Assembly: GCA_051657905.1 (NCBI GenBank)
Contig: JBOFLO010000046.1
Location: forward strand, 1 to 5,621
Origin: JBOFLO01 sp051657905
Lineage (GTDB): Bacteria > Patescibacteriota > Gracilibacteria > UBA1369
DNA length: 5,621 bases
Direction: 5' to 3'
Translations under genes and position numbers: made by a program
Notes under the pieces: generated by a model
Databases searched by the model: none
Seen by the model: the letters and a program-made list of their open reading frames with translations, nothing else
Told to the model about the DNA's origin: nothing
Shown here: piece after piece, positions 1 through 5,333 of the stretch
Layout: each line of letters begins with the position of its first letter
How positions within the stretch are numbered: position 1 is the stretch's first letter

Positions 1-634
1 CGGCGGTTTCGGCAATGTGAGAATCGTGAGTGACGATAATAGTGGTGAGGCCTTTTTCTTGATGAATTTGGCGAATTAATTCGATAATTTTTTTGCCTGT
101 AGAGGAATCCAAATTACCGGTTGGTTCATCGGCTAGTAAAATTCCGGGTTGCATAATCAGGGCACGGCCGATGGCGGTGCGTTGTTTTTGTCCTCCGGAA
201 AGTTGTTTAGGTAAATGATGACGTCTTTCGGTTAAACCTAATTCCAATAAAAGTAAATCAAGTTGTTGCTGTTGTTCTAAATTAATTTGATCATGCTGAT
301 TTTTGATGCGGAAAGGCAAAGCGATATTTTGTTCGAGATTTAAATAATCGAGTAAATGGAAATCTTGAAAAACAAAACCTAAATTTTGATTACGAAAACG
401 GGAAAGTTTGGAGTCGCCGAGTTTAGAGAGTTCTTGGCCATTTACTTTTATATGGCCGCTGGTAGGGCGATCAAGTCCGCCGATCATATGTAGAAGTGTG
501 GATTTTCCGGAGCCGGATGGGCCGATGATGCTGACAAATTCTCCGGGTTGAATACTTAAATTGAGTTTATCGATAACTGTTAAAGGCTTCTGCCCCAAAG
601 CATAAGTTTTTTCCAGATCAATAATTTCAATCAT
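1..634 (-). CDS. ABC transporter ATP-binding protein, MacB/LolD/FtsE type (3' end off the window)
   Basis: This is the nucleotide-binding subunit of an ABC transporter; it hydrolyses ATP on the inner face of the membrane to drive a partner permease. The 211 visible residues show Walker A (GPSGSGKST, 38-46), the Q-loop (FVFQD, 87-91), the signature LSGGQKQR (145-152), Walker B with catalytic Glu (ILLADEP, 165-171), the D-loop (GNLDS) and the H-loop His (IVTHD, 200-204). The 'ADEPTGNLD' wording and short build match the MacB/LolD/FtsE family, whose members usually have about 220-235 residues, so only some 15-25 residues are missing. The signature is followed by IGRAL where IARAL is usual. I chose the ATG at 634. 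An in-frame ATG at 661 would add nine residues but sits directly against the upstream terminator's U-tract. Neither start has a Shine-Dalgarno sequence. A MacB- or FtsX-like permease would be expected just beyond the left edge; the substrate cannot be told from this subunit. Confidence 0.93.
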   Translation of the reverse strand, partial: MIEIIDLEKTYALGQKPLTVIDKLNLSIQPGEFVSIIGPSGSGKSTLLHMIGGLDRPTSGHIKVNGQELSKLGDSKLSRFRNQNLGFVFQDFHLLDYLNLEQNIALPFRIKNQHDQINLEQQQQLDLLLLELGLTERRHHLPKQLSGGQKQRTAIGRALIMQPGILLADEPTGNLDSSTGKKIIELIRQIHQEKGLTTIIVTHDSHIAETA

Positions 635-664
635 GGCGGGAGGATTTTTTGTTTGTTTCATGAA

Positions 665-699
665 AAAAGCTATAACGCGTTGTAAAAGTTATAGCTTTT
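665..699 (-). terminator. Intrinsic terminator after the TIM-barrel gene
   Basis: A perfect 12-bp inverted repeat (AAAAGCTATAAC at 665-676 and GTTATAGCTTTT at 688-699) encloses an 11-base loop. Read on the minus strand the stem is followed by six Ts (668-663), as in a Rho-independent terminator. It begins 31 bases after the stop codon of the 731-1495 gene. The stem is AT-rich, so it may be leaky, and the plus-strand reading also ends in TTTT. It separates the TIM-barrel gene from the ABC ATPase gene, for which I see no convincing promoter. Either read-through or an atypical promoter must supply that gene. Confidence 0.75.
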
Positions 700-730
700 A
701 AATTGTGAAAAAGAAAGTTTATCCGATTGC

Positions 731-1495
731 TTATTCTGGTATTACGCGAGTGATTTTGCTGAAGTAAGTGTCGTAAAATTCTTTGAATTCACCAAGTGTT
801 TTTAAAACTTTTTTATCATCACCAACATTGAGGAATTTAGGATTCACTTTTACAGAAATAGTTCCTGGAAATCCGTCCTGTTTTAATTTAGTAAGAAAAC
901 TTTCAATAGGTAGTACGCCATGTTGAGGAGGGCTGTAAGGTACGCCGTTCTTCACATTTGATAAATGCACATGTACTAAATATTTTTTCAAAGTTTTGTA
1001 AACTCTAATCAAATCTTCTTTTTTGGAAGCGATACGAGTTGTATCTAAACAAACGTGTTTGAAATTTTTCAGATCTACCAAATTATTCATAGCATGTTCA
1101 GGAATAATTCCTAAGATTGTTTGAGAGGGAGCATTTTCCAAAGCGATGGAAATACTTTCACGTTGGCGAATTTTAGGGATTTCATTTTTCAACCATTGAG
1201 TGTATTTGAAATCAAAAATTTTTGGCGCTTGAACAATAACAATTTTTACATCAAGAGCTTTTGCCATTTCTACAGCTTGTTCGATTTTTTTGGCACTGGA
1301 AGTGATGGGAGTGGATAAAGATAAAATAGGAAATTTATTTTCCTCCACAAGGGATTTTAAATATTCGAGATTTTGCGTGTCGAAATTCTTGGGATCGATA
1401 TTAAGGTCGATTCCATTGTAGCCGGCGGCTTTCACCAATTGGAAAATACGATTTAAGCCATAGCCTTTGAAACTATCCGTGCAAATTGAGAGCAT
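731..1495 (-). CDS. Xylose-isomerase-like TIM-barrel protein (sugar phosphate isomerase/epimerase superfamily)
   Basis: The 254-residue protein has the layout of the AP-endonuclease-2/xylose-isomerase-like barrel (PF01261-type fold). Visible strands are GYNGIDL (25-31), KIVIVQAP (84-91), ISIALENAP (115-123), FKHVCLDTT (145-153), LVHVHLSN (173-180) and GTISVKVNP (211-219), with QHGVLP at 191-196. Family enzymes bind divalent metal through Glu, Asp, His and Glu residues at strand ends and interconvert sugars or open cyclic polyols. Here E120, D151 and H175/H177 are in place. The His usually found in the 'DxGH' motif is R154, and the Glu usual in the last strand ('IEV') is K216, so activity is uncertain. 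The length is normal for the family and there is no signal peptide, suggesting a cytosolic protein. The gene stands alone, with its own promoter and terminator. The fold is confident; the substrate is unknown, and a degenerate non-catalytic barrel is possible. Confidence 0.82.
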   Translation of the reverse strand: MLSICTDSFKGYGLNRIFQLVKAAGYNGIDLNIDPKNFDTQNLEYLKSLVEENKFPILSLSTPITSSAKKIEQAVEMAKALDVKIVIVQAPKIFDFKYTQWLKNEIPKIRQRESISIALENAPSQTILGIIPEHAMNNLVDLKNFKHVCLDTTRIASKKEDLIRVYKTLKKYLVHVHLSNVKNGVPYSPPQHGVLPIESFLTKLKQDGFPGTISVKVNPKFLNVGDDKKVLKTLGEFKEFYDTYFSKITRVIPE

Positions 1496-1525
1496 TTTGG
1501 GCTGTTTTTATTTTTATTTAGGTCT

Positions 1526-1554
1526 ATTTTAACACAAAATCGGGGAAATGTTTA
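1526..1554 (-). promoter_or_regulatory. Probable promoter of the TIM-barrel gene
   Basis: On the minus strand, TAAACA (1554-1549; four of six matches to the -35 consensus) lies 17 bases before TAAAAT (1531-1526). The -10 is preceded by TGT, giving an extended -10 (TGTTAAAAT). Transcription would start near 1519, leaving a leader of roughly 25 bases before the ATG at 1495 with no Shine-Dalgarno sequence in it. This is a consensus match only, made in AT-rich DNA. Confidence 0.5.
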
Positions 1555-1580
1555 GGGGGAGGGAGGGGTCGGAGAAGGGG
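1555..1580 (+). other. G-run tract between divergent promoters (near G-quadruplex motif)
   Basis: Four G-runs of 5, 3, 4 and 4 occur in 26 bases (1555-1559, 1561-1563, 1565-1568, 1577-1580). The loops are 1, 1 and 8 bases, just outside the usual 1-7 base rule for an intramolecular G-quadruplex. The tract is in otherwise AT-rich DNA. It occupies almost exactly the space between the minus-strand -35 box (ending at 1554) and the plus-strand -35 box (starting at 1587). Whether it forms a quadruplex is not shown by the sequence. Confidence 0.4.
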
Positions 1581-1581
1581 A

Positions 1582-1602
1582 ATTGGTTGACTGATTGGTT
1601 GA
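1582..1602 (+). repeat. Direct repeat ATTGGTTGA x2 over a -35 box
   Basis: Two exact copies of ATTGGTTGA lie at 1582-1590 and 1594-1602, 12 bases start to start and so a little over one helical turn. The first copy contains most of the TTGACT -35 box of the plus-strand promoter. Tandem half-sites at this spacing could be bound by a regulator, but the repeat is short and could be chance. Confidence 0.4.
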
Positions 1603-1615
1603 TTTATTTTATATT
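1587..1615 (+). promoter_or_regulatory. Promoter of the small membrane protein gene
   Basis: TTGACT (1587-1592; five of six -35 consensus bases) is followed after exactly 17 bases by TATATT (1610-1615; five of six -10 consensus bases). Transcription should begin near 1622, which coincides with the left arm of the leader inverted repeat. This is one of the two best promoter matches in the window and it supports the short plus-strand gene downstream as a real transcription unit. Confidence 0.6.
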
Positions 1616-1622
1616 GCATTTG

Positions 1623-1685
1623 ATTTTGCTAAATAATGCCAGAATTTGTGTCCTGGTGACGCAATAGGCTAAGAGTTAGCAAAAT
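1623..1685 (+). promoter_or_regulatory. Structured leader with alternative pairings
   Basis: ATTTTGCTAA (1623-1632) is the exact reverse complement of TTAGCAAAAT (1676-1685). A second GCTAA at 1668-1672 can instead pair with the same TTAGC (1676-1680) across a three-base loop. The two foldings therefore compete for the right arm. In the long-range form the first possible start codon (ATG 1684-1686) is partly paired; the GGAG ribosome-binding site at 1693 and the preferred ATG at 1702 remain outside. Minor complementarity (CCAG 1639-1642 region with CTGG 1653-1656) could form an inner stem. A regulatory role is an inference. Confidence 0.4.
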
Positions 1686-1692
1686 GATCTTT

Positions 1693-1696
1693 GGAG
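1693..1696 (+). promoter_or_regulatory. Ribosome-binding site deciding the start at 1702
   Basis: GGAG lies five bases before the ATG at 1702, near the ideal distance. The in-frame ATG at 1684 has no such site. The start at 1702 is therefore preferred, giving a 56-residue product rather than 62. None of the four visible minus-strand starts in this window has a comparable site. Confidence 0.5.
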
Positions 1697-1701
1697 CTGT
1701 T

Positions 1702-1872
1702 ATGAGGAGTTTTCTCACAAGGTGGTGGAGCGTTCTTGTGGTGAGTGCGCTGCTGATTGCCTCTTTGGTGGTTGGTGAGAGCTACTCAAGCTACTCAAGG
1801 TTGTGTGTCCTTTTGTTTGGGACATTCATTGCCGCTAAGGCTTTGACAAACCTACTGAGCAAAAAGACATAG
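1702..1872 (+). CDS. Small hypothetical protein with two predicted membrane helices
   Basis: I do not recognise this 56-residue product. It begins with a positively charged MRSFLTR and has a first hydrophobic span (about 10-25, VLVVSALLIASLVVG). A polar ESYSSYSR turn (about 26-34) leads to a second hydrophobic span (about 35-50, LCVLLFGTFIAAKAL), and the tail is basic (LLSKKT). This suggests a helical hairpin with both ends in the cytoplasm. Evidence that it is real: a good upstream promoter, a GGAG site at proper spacing, and a coherent membrane-protein pattern. It is oddly placed: the only plus-strand gene here, none of its 11 leucines uses TTA (frequent in neighbours), all three arginines after the first codons seen use AGG, and the stop is TAG. 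An in-frame 9-bp duplication (1780-1797) encodes the SYS-SYS turn. Small phage-, plasmid- or toxin-type membrane peptides look like this, but function is unknown. It could also be a spurious reading frame within a non-coding RNA. Confidence 0.5.
   Translation: MRSFLTRWWSVLVVSALLIASLVVGESYSSYSRLCVLLFGTFIAAKALTNLLSKKT
1780..1797 (+). repeat. Tandem 9-bp duplication inside the small gene
   Basis: AGCTACTCA occurs twice in direct succession (1780-1788 and 1789-1797). In the reading frame of the small membrane protein it encodes Ser-Tyr-Ser twice, in the turn between the two hydrophobic spans. A unit of nine bases keeps the frame, as expected for slipped-strand duplication tolerated in a coding region. 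Confidence 0.8.
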
Positions 1873-1896
1873 GGGCCGAGTTATCCAAAGTCCGTG

Positions 1897-1922
1897 TGAC
1901 CGCTCCGGTAATAGAGCGGTCA
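1897..1922. terminator. Hairpin between convergent gene ends, no U-tract
   Basis: A perfect 9-bp GC-rich inverted repeat (TGACCGCTC at 1897-1905, GAGCGGTCA at 1914-1922) encloses eight bases. It starts nine bases after the serS stop on the minus strand and 24 bases after the stop of the small plus-strand gene, so it could end or protect either transcript. Neither strand has a run of Ts after the stem (CACACGG on minus, AAAACC on plus), so it is not a classical intrinsic terminator. It may be a weak bidirectional terminator or an RNA 3'-end stabiliser. Confidence 0.5.
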
Positions 1923-1931
1923 AAACCTAAA

Positions 1932-3209
1932 TTATTTAAGGGCGATTTTTTCCAATCCTCCCATGTATGGACGGAGAGCGCGAGGGATGGTGATTGAGCC
2001 ATCTGGTTGTTGGTAGTTTTCGACTACGGCGACCCAGGTGCGGCCGACAGCTAAGCCGGAACCGTTTAAGGTATGAACGAATTGGGTTTTTCCTTCTGTA
2101 GATGTGCCTTTGTAGCGAATTGCTGCGCGGCGGGCTTGGAAGTCGGTGAACCAAGAGCAAGAGCTGATTTCGCGATAAGTGTTTTGAGAAGGAACCCAAA
2201 CTTCTAAATCGTAAGTTTTGGCTGATCCAAAGCCCATATCTCCGCCGCATAAAAGTACTTTGCGATATGGTAATTCTAAAGCTTGCAGAATTGCTTCGGC
2301 ATGGCTGGTTAATCTTTCTAGTTCGGCTTCACCTTCGGCTGGTTTTACAAAGCTGACCAATTCTACTTTATGGAATTGATGTTGGCGGATAATGCCCTTA
2401 GTGTCTTTGCCGTAACTGCCGGCTTCGCTGCGGAAACAAGGGGTTAGGGCGCAGTGGCGGATAGGGAGGGAATCTTCTTCGAGGATTTCGTCTCTATATA
2501 AATTGGTGACAGGGACTTCGGCGGTTGGGATCAAGTATAATGAAGTTTCGCCGTGGGGGATTTTGAACAAATCTTCTTCGAATTTTGGTAATTGGCCGGT
2601 ACCAAAAAGAGATTCGGCATTTACTAAATATGGTGGAATTACTTCGTCATAGCCATGTTCAGTTTGTTTTTCTAACATGAAGGCAGCCAAGGCTCTTTCC
2701 AGTTTTGCCCCAAGGCCTTTCATAACTGAAAAACGAGTTCCGGTGATTTTGGTGGCACGATCCAAATCTAAAATGCCAAGTTTTGTACCTAATTCCACAT
2801 GATCTTGGGGGTTTTCAATTTTAGCCGGTTCGCCCCAACGCATGATTTCTTTATTTTCATGTTCGTCTTTACCTTCTGGAACGCTGGCGTCAGGTAAATT
2901 TGGAAGTCCGCTGGCGATGTCAGATTGTTGTTTTTGTAAATCTTCCAGTTGTGGTTCGATATTTTTAATCGCTTCCTTTAATTGTTTACTTTTTTCCACT
3001 AAAGCTGCTCGGGCAGACGCGTCGGCGGATTGAATTTCTTTGGATAATTTATTTTGTTCAGCCTGTTGATTTTCCATTTCTGTTAACAAATGGCGGCGTT
3101 TTTCGTCCAGCTCAATAATTTGATCAAGTAGAGCGGAATCAACTTTCTTTTTGGCTAAAGCGGTTTTAAAGTGGTCCGGGTTTTCGCGAAGTGCTTTAAG
3201 GTCGAGCAT
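1932..3209 (-). CDS. serS: Serine--tRNA ligase (SerRS)
   Basis: This enzyme charges tRNA-Ser (and tRNA-Sec where present) with serine using ATP in the cytosol. The 425 residues match the usual bacterial length. The N-terminal tRNA-binding arm opens with MLDLKALRENP and forms the long antiparallel coiled coil (about 27-100). The class II catalytic core follows: motif 1 region around 166-194, the serine-binding TAE (229-231), motif 2 with the ATP-binding FRSEAGSYGKDT (259-270), and GIIRQHQFHKVE (272-283). Motif 3 is LNGSGLAVGRTWVAVVENYQ (381-400), with R390, ending in PRALRPYMGG. All key positions appear intact. The ATG at 3209 gives the standard N-terminus; no Shine-Dalgarno sequence precedes it. 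It lies downstream of dnaK but is separated from it by a strong terminator, so it is probably transcribed independently. Identification is secure. Confidence 0.98.
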   Translation of the reverse strand: MLDLKALRENPDHFKTALAKKKVDSALLDQIIELDEKRRHLLTEMENQQAEQNKLSKEIQSADASARAALVEKSKQLKEAIKNIEPQLEDLQKQQSDIASGLPNLPDASVPEGKDEHENKEIMRWGEPAKIENPQDHVELGTKLGILDLDRATKITGTRFSVMKGLGAKLERALAAFMLEKQTEHGYDEVIPPYLVNAESLFGTGQLPKFEEDLFKIPHGETSLYLIPTAEVPVTNLYRDEILEEDSLPIRHCALTPCFRSEAGSYGKDTKGIIRQHQFHKVELVSFVKPAEGEAELERLTSHAEAILQALELPYRKVLLCGGDMGFGSAKTYDLEVWVPSQNTYREISSCSWFTDFQARRAAIRYKGTSTEGKTQFVHTLNGSGLAVGRTWVAVVENYQQPDGSITIPRALRPYMGGLEKIALK

Positions 3210-3238
3210 GATGGTAAATATAAAATTGTGACGCGTAT

Positions 3239-3246
3239 TTTATAGC
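3239..3246 (-). promoter_or_regulatory. Possible extended -10 promoter of serS
   Basis: On the minus strand the sequence reads TGCTATAAAATA, that is TG, one base, then TATAAA (3244-3239), a good extended -10 element. The -35 position 17 bases upstream is TAGCAC, only three matches to consensus. Transcription would start near 3232, about 22 bases before the ATG. A promoter is expected here because the dnaK terminator lies just upstream, but this exact site is tentative. Confidence 0.4.
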
Positions 3247-3288
3247 ATGACGGGGATTTTTGTGCTAGAAATGTTGTTTGATAAAATA

Positions 3289-3316
3289 AAAAAGAAGACC
3301 CGTAGGCCTTCTTTTT
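3289..3316 (-). terminator. dnaK intrinsic terminator with a UACG tetraloop
   Basis: The inverted repeat has arms 3289-3300 and 3305-3316. In the minus-strand RNA it forms a 12-bp stem with one G-U pair, capped by C(UACG)G and followed by a U-rich tail (UUUUUUAUUUU). UNCG loops closed by C-G are exceptionally stable. On the plus strand the G-U pair becomes an A-C mismatch and the loop becomes CGUA, so the structure is clearly built for minus-strand transcripts. It starts 16 bases after the dnaK stop codon. Confidence 0.9.
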
Positions 3317-3332
3317 ATTGAAAAATTTGGAA

Positions 3333-5279
3333 TTATTTCTGTTCAGATCCTTGATCATCCTTTTTTTCTCCCACAATTTCCCCTTCAGTAACATTGTCAG
3401 GATTTGGTCCAGCGTTTGTTTCGCCTTCTTTTTGTTCGACTCTTACTCCATCATCTGCTCCGGGAGTTGCGCCTGGTTGTTGGTAGAGGCTGGCTCCTAG
3501 TTTTTGTACGTGTTCGGAGAGATCGTCGGAGGCTTTTTTGATTTCTTCGGTTGAGGCTTCTGGGTTTTCCATGATTTTTTTCAGGGCGTCGATTTTTTCC
3601 TGAACCGGTTTTTTGATTTCTTCGGTTACTTTGTCGCCGCTGTCTTTGAGAGTTTTTTCGGATTGATAAACTAAACTTTCAGCTTGATTGCGAGTTTCAA
3701 TTCCTTCCTTTTTCTTCTTGTCAGTTTCGGCATGTAATTCAGCTTCTTTTCTCATCTTTTCGATTTCTTCATTGCTGATATTTGATGAACCGGTGATGGT
3801 AATATGTTGAGTTTTGTTAGTACCTTTATCCATAGCTTTAACATTCAAAATACCATTGGCATCAATGTCGAAAGTTACTTCGATTTGAGGTACGCCACGT
3901 GGGGCATTAGGAATTCCATCGAGAATGAATTTTCCTAAAGATTTATTATCAACGGCCATATGTCTTTCACCTTGTAAGGCGTGGATTTCTACGGCGCCTT
4001 GATTGTCTCCGGCGGTGGAGAAGACTTGGGATTTGCTTACTGGAATAGTAGTGTTGCGATCAATTAATTTTGTGGAAACGCCGCCCAATGTTTCAATACC
4101 TAAAGAAAGGGGGGTAACGTCGAGCAAAATTACGTTTTTAATATCTCCTTGTAAAACACCTCCCTGAATGGCAGCACCAAGGGCTACTACTTCATCCGGA
4201 TTGGTTCCGCGATGTGGTTCTTTGCCGAAAATTTCTTTTACTTTAGCCTGAATTGCCGGCATACGAGTTGATCCACCTACTAAAACGATTTCATCTAAAT
4301 CAGATGTGTAAATTTTGGCGTCGTCCAAAGCTTTTTTGCATGGCTCAACGCATCTTTCTACCAAACCAGCCACTAAATCCTCGTATTTAGCACGAGTGAT
4401 TTTCATGGTTAAATGTTTTGGTGCGCTGCTGGAATCCATAGCGATAAACGGCTCATTGATTTCCACTTCATGCTGGGTGGAAAGGGCGCATTTTGCTTTT
4501 TCGGCGGCGGATTTAATTCTTTGTAAACCGATTGGGTCTTTGGATAAATCCAAGCCATGTTCTTTTTTAAATTCGGCAATAATCCAGTCCATTAATAAAG
4601 CATCGAAATCATCACCACCTAAATGCGTGTCGCCGTTGGTGGAAAGTACTTCAAAAACACCATCGCCAAGTTCAAGGATGGAAACGTCGAAAGTTCCACC
4701 TCCCAAATCGAATACGGCGATTTTTTTGTCTTGGCCTTTTTTATCAAGACCATAAGCGAGAGCGGCGGCAGTTGGTTCATTGATAATTCTTTTTACTTCC
4801 AAACCGGCGATTTTGCCGGCGTCTTTGGTGGCTTGTCTTTGTGCGTCGTTGAAATAAGCTGGTACGGTGATTACGGCTTCAGTTACAGGTTCGCCCAAAT
4901 AAGCTTCGGCGTCGGCCTTTAACTTTTGCAAAACCATAGCTGAAATTTCAGCCGGTTTGCGTTGTTTTCCTTCCAGCATAATTTCTACTTCGCCATTACT
5001 ACCTTTGGCTACTTGATAGGAAACTCTTTTAATTTCATCTTGTACTTCATCAAATTTTCTACCGATAAATCTTTTGGCAGAATAAATAGTGTTGGTCGGG
5101 TTAGTTACGGATTGGGCTTTAGCAATGCTTCCCACTAATCTTTCACCATTTTTAATAGCGACGACTGAAGGAGTAGTTCTTTGACCTTCGGCATTATTAA
5201 TTACTACTGGTTCGGTACCTTCCATTACAGCTACGCAGGAGTTGGTTGTTCCAAGATCTATTCCGATGATTTTTGGCAT
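3333..5279 (-). CDS. dnaK: Molecular chaperone DnaK (Hsp70)
   Basis: DnaK binds exposed hydrophobic stretches of client proteins in the cytosol under ATP control, with DnaJ and GrpE as cofactors. The 648 residues are a full-length Hsp70. The nucleotide-binding domain starts MPKIIGIDLGTTNS, with phosphate loop 1 GIDLGTTN (6-13), catalytic K69 in SAKRFIGR, VPAYFNDAQRQA (139-150), NEPTAAALAYG (168-178), DLGGGTFD (191-198) and LVGGSTRMP (333-341). The linker is VILLDVTPLSLG (383-394), followed by the beta substrate domain (IEVTFDIDANGILNV, 466-480) and the helical lid (about 502-600). The tail is polar and acidic, ending DDQGSEQK, and lacks a close match to the E. coli EEVKDKK end. The segment at about 76-108 is the longer form found in non-Firmicutes DnaKs. 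The gene follows grpE and has its own CIRCE-controlled promoter. No dnaJ follows; serS does. No Shine-Dalgarno sequence precedes the ATG. Confidence 0.99.
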   Translation of the reverse strand: MPKIIGIDLGTTNSCVAVMEGTEPVVINNAEGQRTTPSVVAIKNGERLVGSIAKAQSVTNPTNTIYSAKRFIGRKFDEVQDEIKRVSYQVAKGSNGEVEIMLEGKQRKPAEISAMVLQKLKADAEAYLGEPVTEAVITVPAYFNDAQRQATKDAGKIAGLEVKRIINEPTAAALAYGLDKKGQDKKIAVFDLGGGTFDVSILELGDGVFEVLSTNGDTHLGGDDFDALLMDWIIAEFKKEHGLDLSKDPIGLQRIKSAAEKAKCALSTQHEVEINEPFIAMDSSSAPKHLTMKITRAKYEDLVAGLVERCVEPCKKALDDAKIYTSDLDEIVLVGGSTRMPAIQAKVKEIFGKEPHRGTNPDEVVALGAAIQGGVLQGDIKNVILLDVTPLSLGIETLGGVSTKLIDRNTTIPVSKSQVFSTAGDNQGAVEIHALQGERHMAVDNKSLGKFILDGIPNAPRGVPQIEVTFDIDANGILNVKAMDKGTNKTQHITITGSSNISNEEIEKMRKEAELHAETDKKKKEGIETRNQAESLVYQSEKTLKDSGDKVTEEIKKPVQEKIDALKKIMENPEASTEEIKKASDDLSEHVQKLGASLYQQPGATPGADDGVRVEQKEGETNAGPNPDNVTEGEIVGEKKDDQGSEQK

Positions 5280-5333
5280 ATGGATTGGATAATATTATAT
5301 TAATTTATTGATTTTAGGATGAGTCTTCTGTGT

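Noticed and set aside
660..701. 13-codon plus-strand frame (starting MKKAIT) preceded by GGGAGGA
   Set aside because: The purine-rich site is 15 bases from the ATG, too far to act, and the frame is made of the terminator's inverted repeat.
1121..1318. Plus-strand frame of 65 codons inside the TIM-barrel gene
   Set aside because: Antisense shadow of a gene with clear family motifs, with no upstream signals of its own.
1648..1680. 5S-rRNA-like opening (CCTGGTGACGCAATAGGC)
   Set aside because: It resembles the 5' end of some 5S rRNAs, but the conserved CCGAAC...GAAGTTAAG core does not follow, so it is taken as chance.
1623..1930. Integron cassette with an attC site
   Set aside because: A lone small gene with flanking inverted repeats suggested a cassette, but no GTTRRRY/RYYYAAC core pair is found; GTTAGCA does not fit.
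1936..2250. Minus-strand frame of 104 codons inside serS
   Set aside because: Out of frame with the intact SerRS catalytic domain; its Arg/Ser-rich translation has the look of a frame shadow.
3155..3394. Minus-strand frame of 79 codons spanning the dnaK end and the serS start
   Set aside because: It runs through the dnaK terminator and overlaps both genes out of frame; no ribosome-binding site or recognisable domain.
4315..4922. Two overlapping plus-strand open frames (4315-4755 and 4623-4922)
   Set aside because: They lie wholly inside dnaK on the opposite strand, have no promoter or family motifs, and are explained as shadows of a strongly conserved gene.
5294..5299. TATAAT box on the minus strand close to the dnaK start
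   Set aside because: It is a perfect -10 hexamer, but the position 17 bases upstream (TCATCC) has no -35 match and the interlocked CIRCE promoter is much better; probably AT-rich leader sequence.
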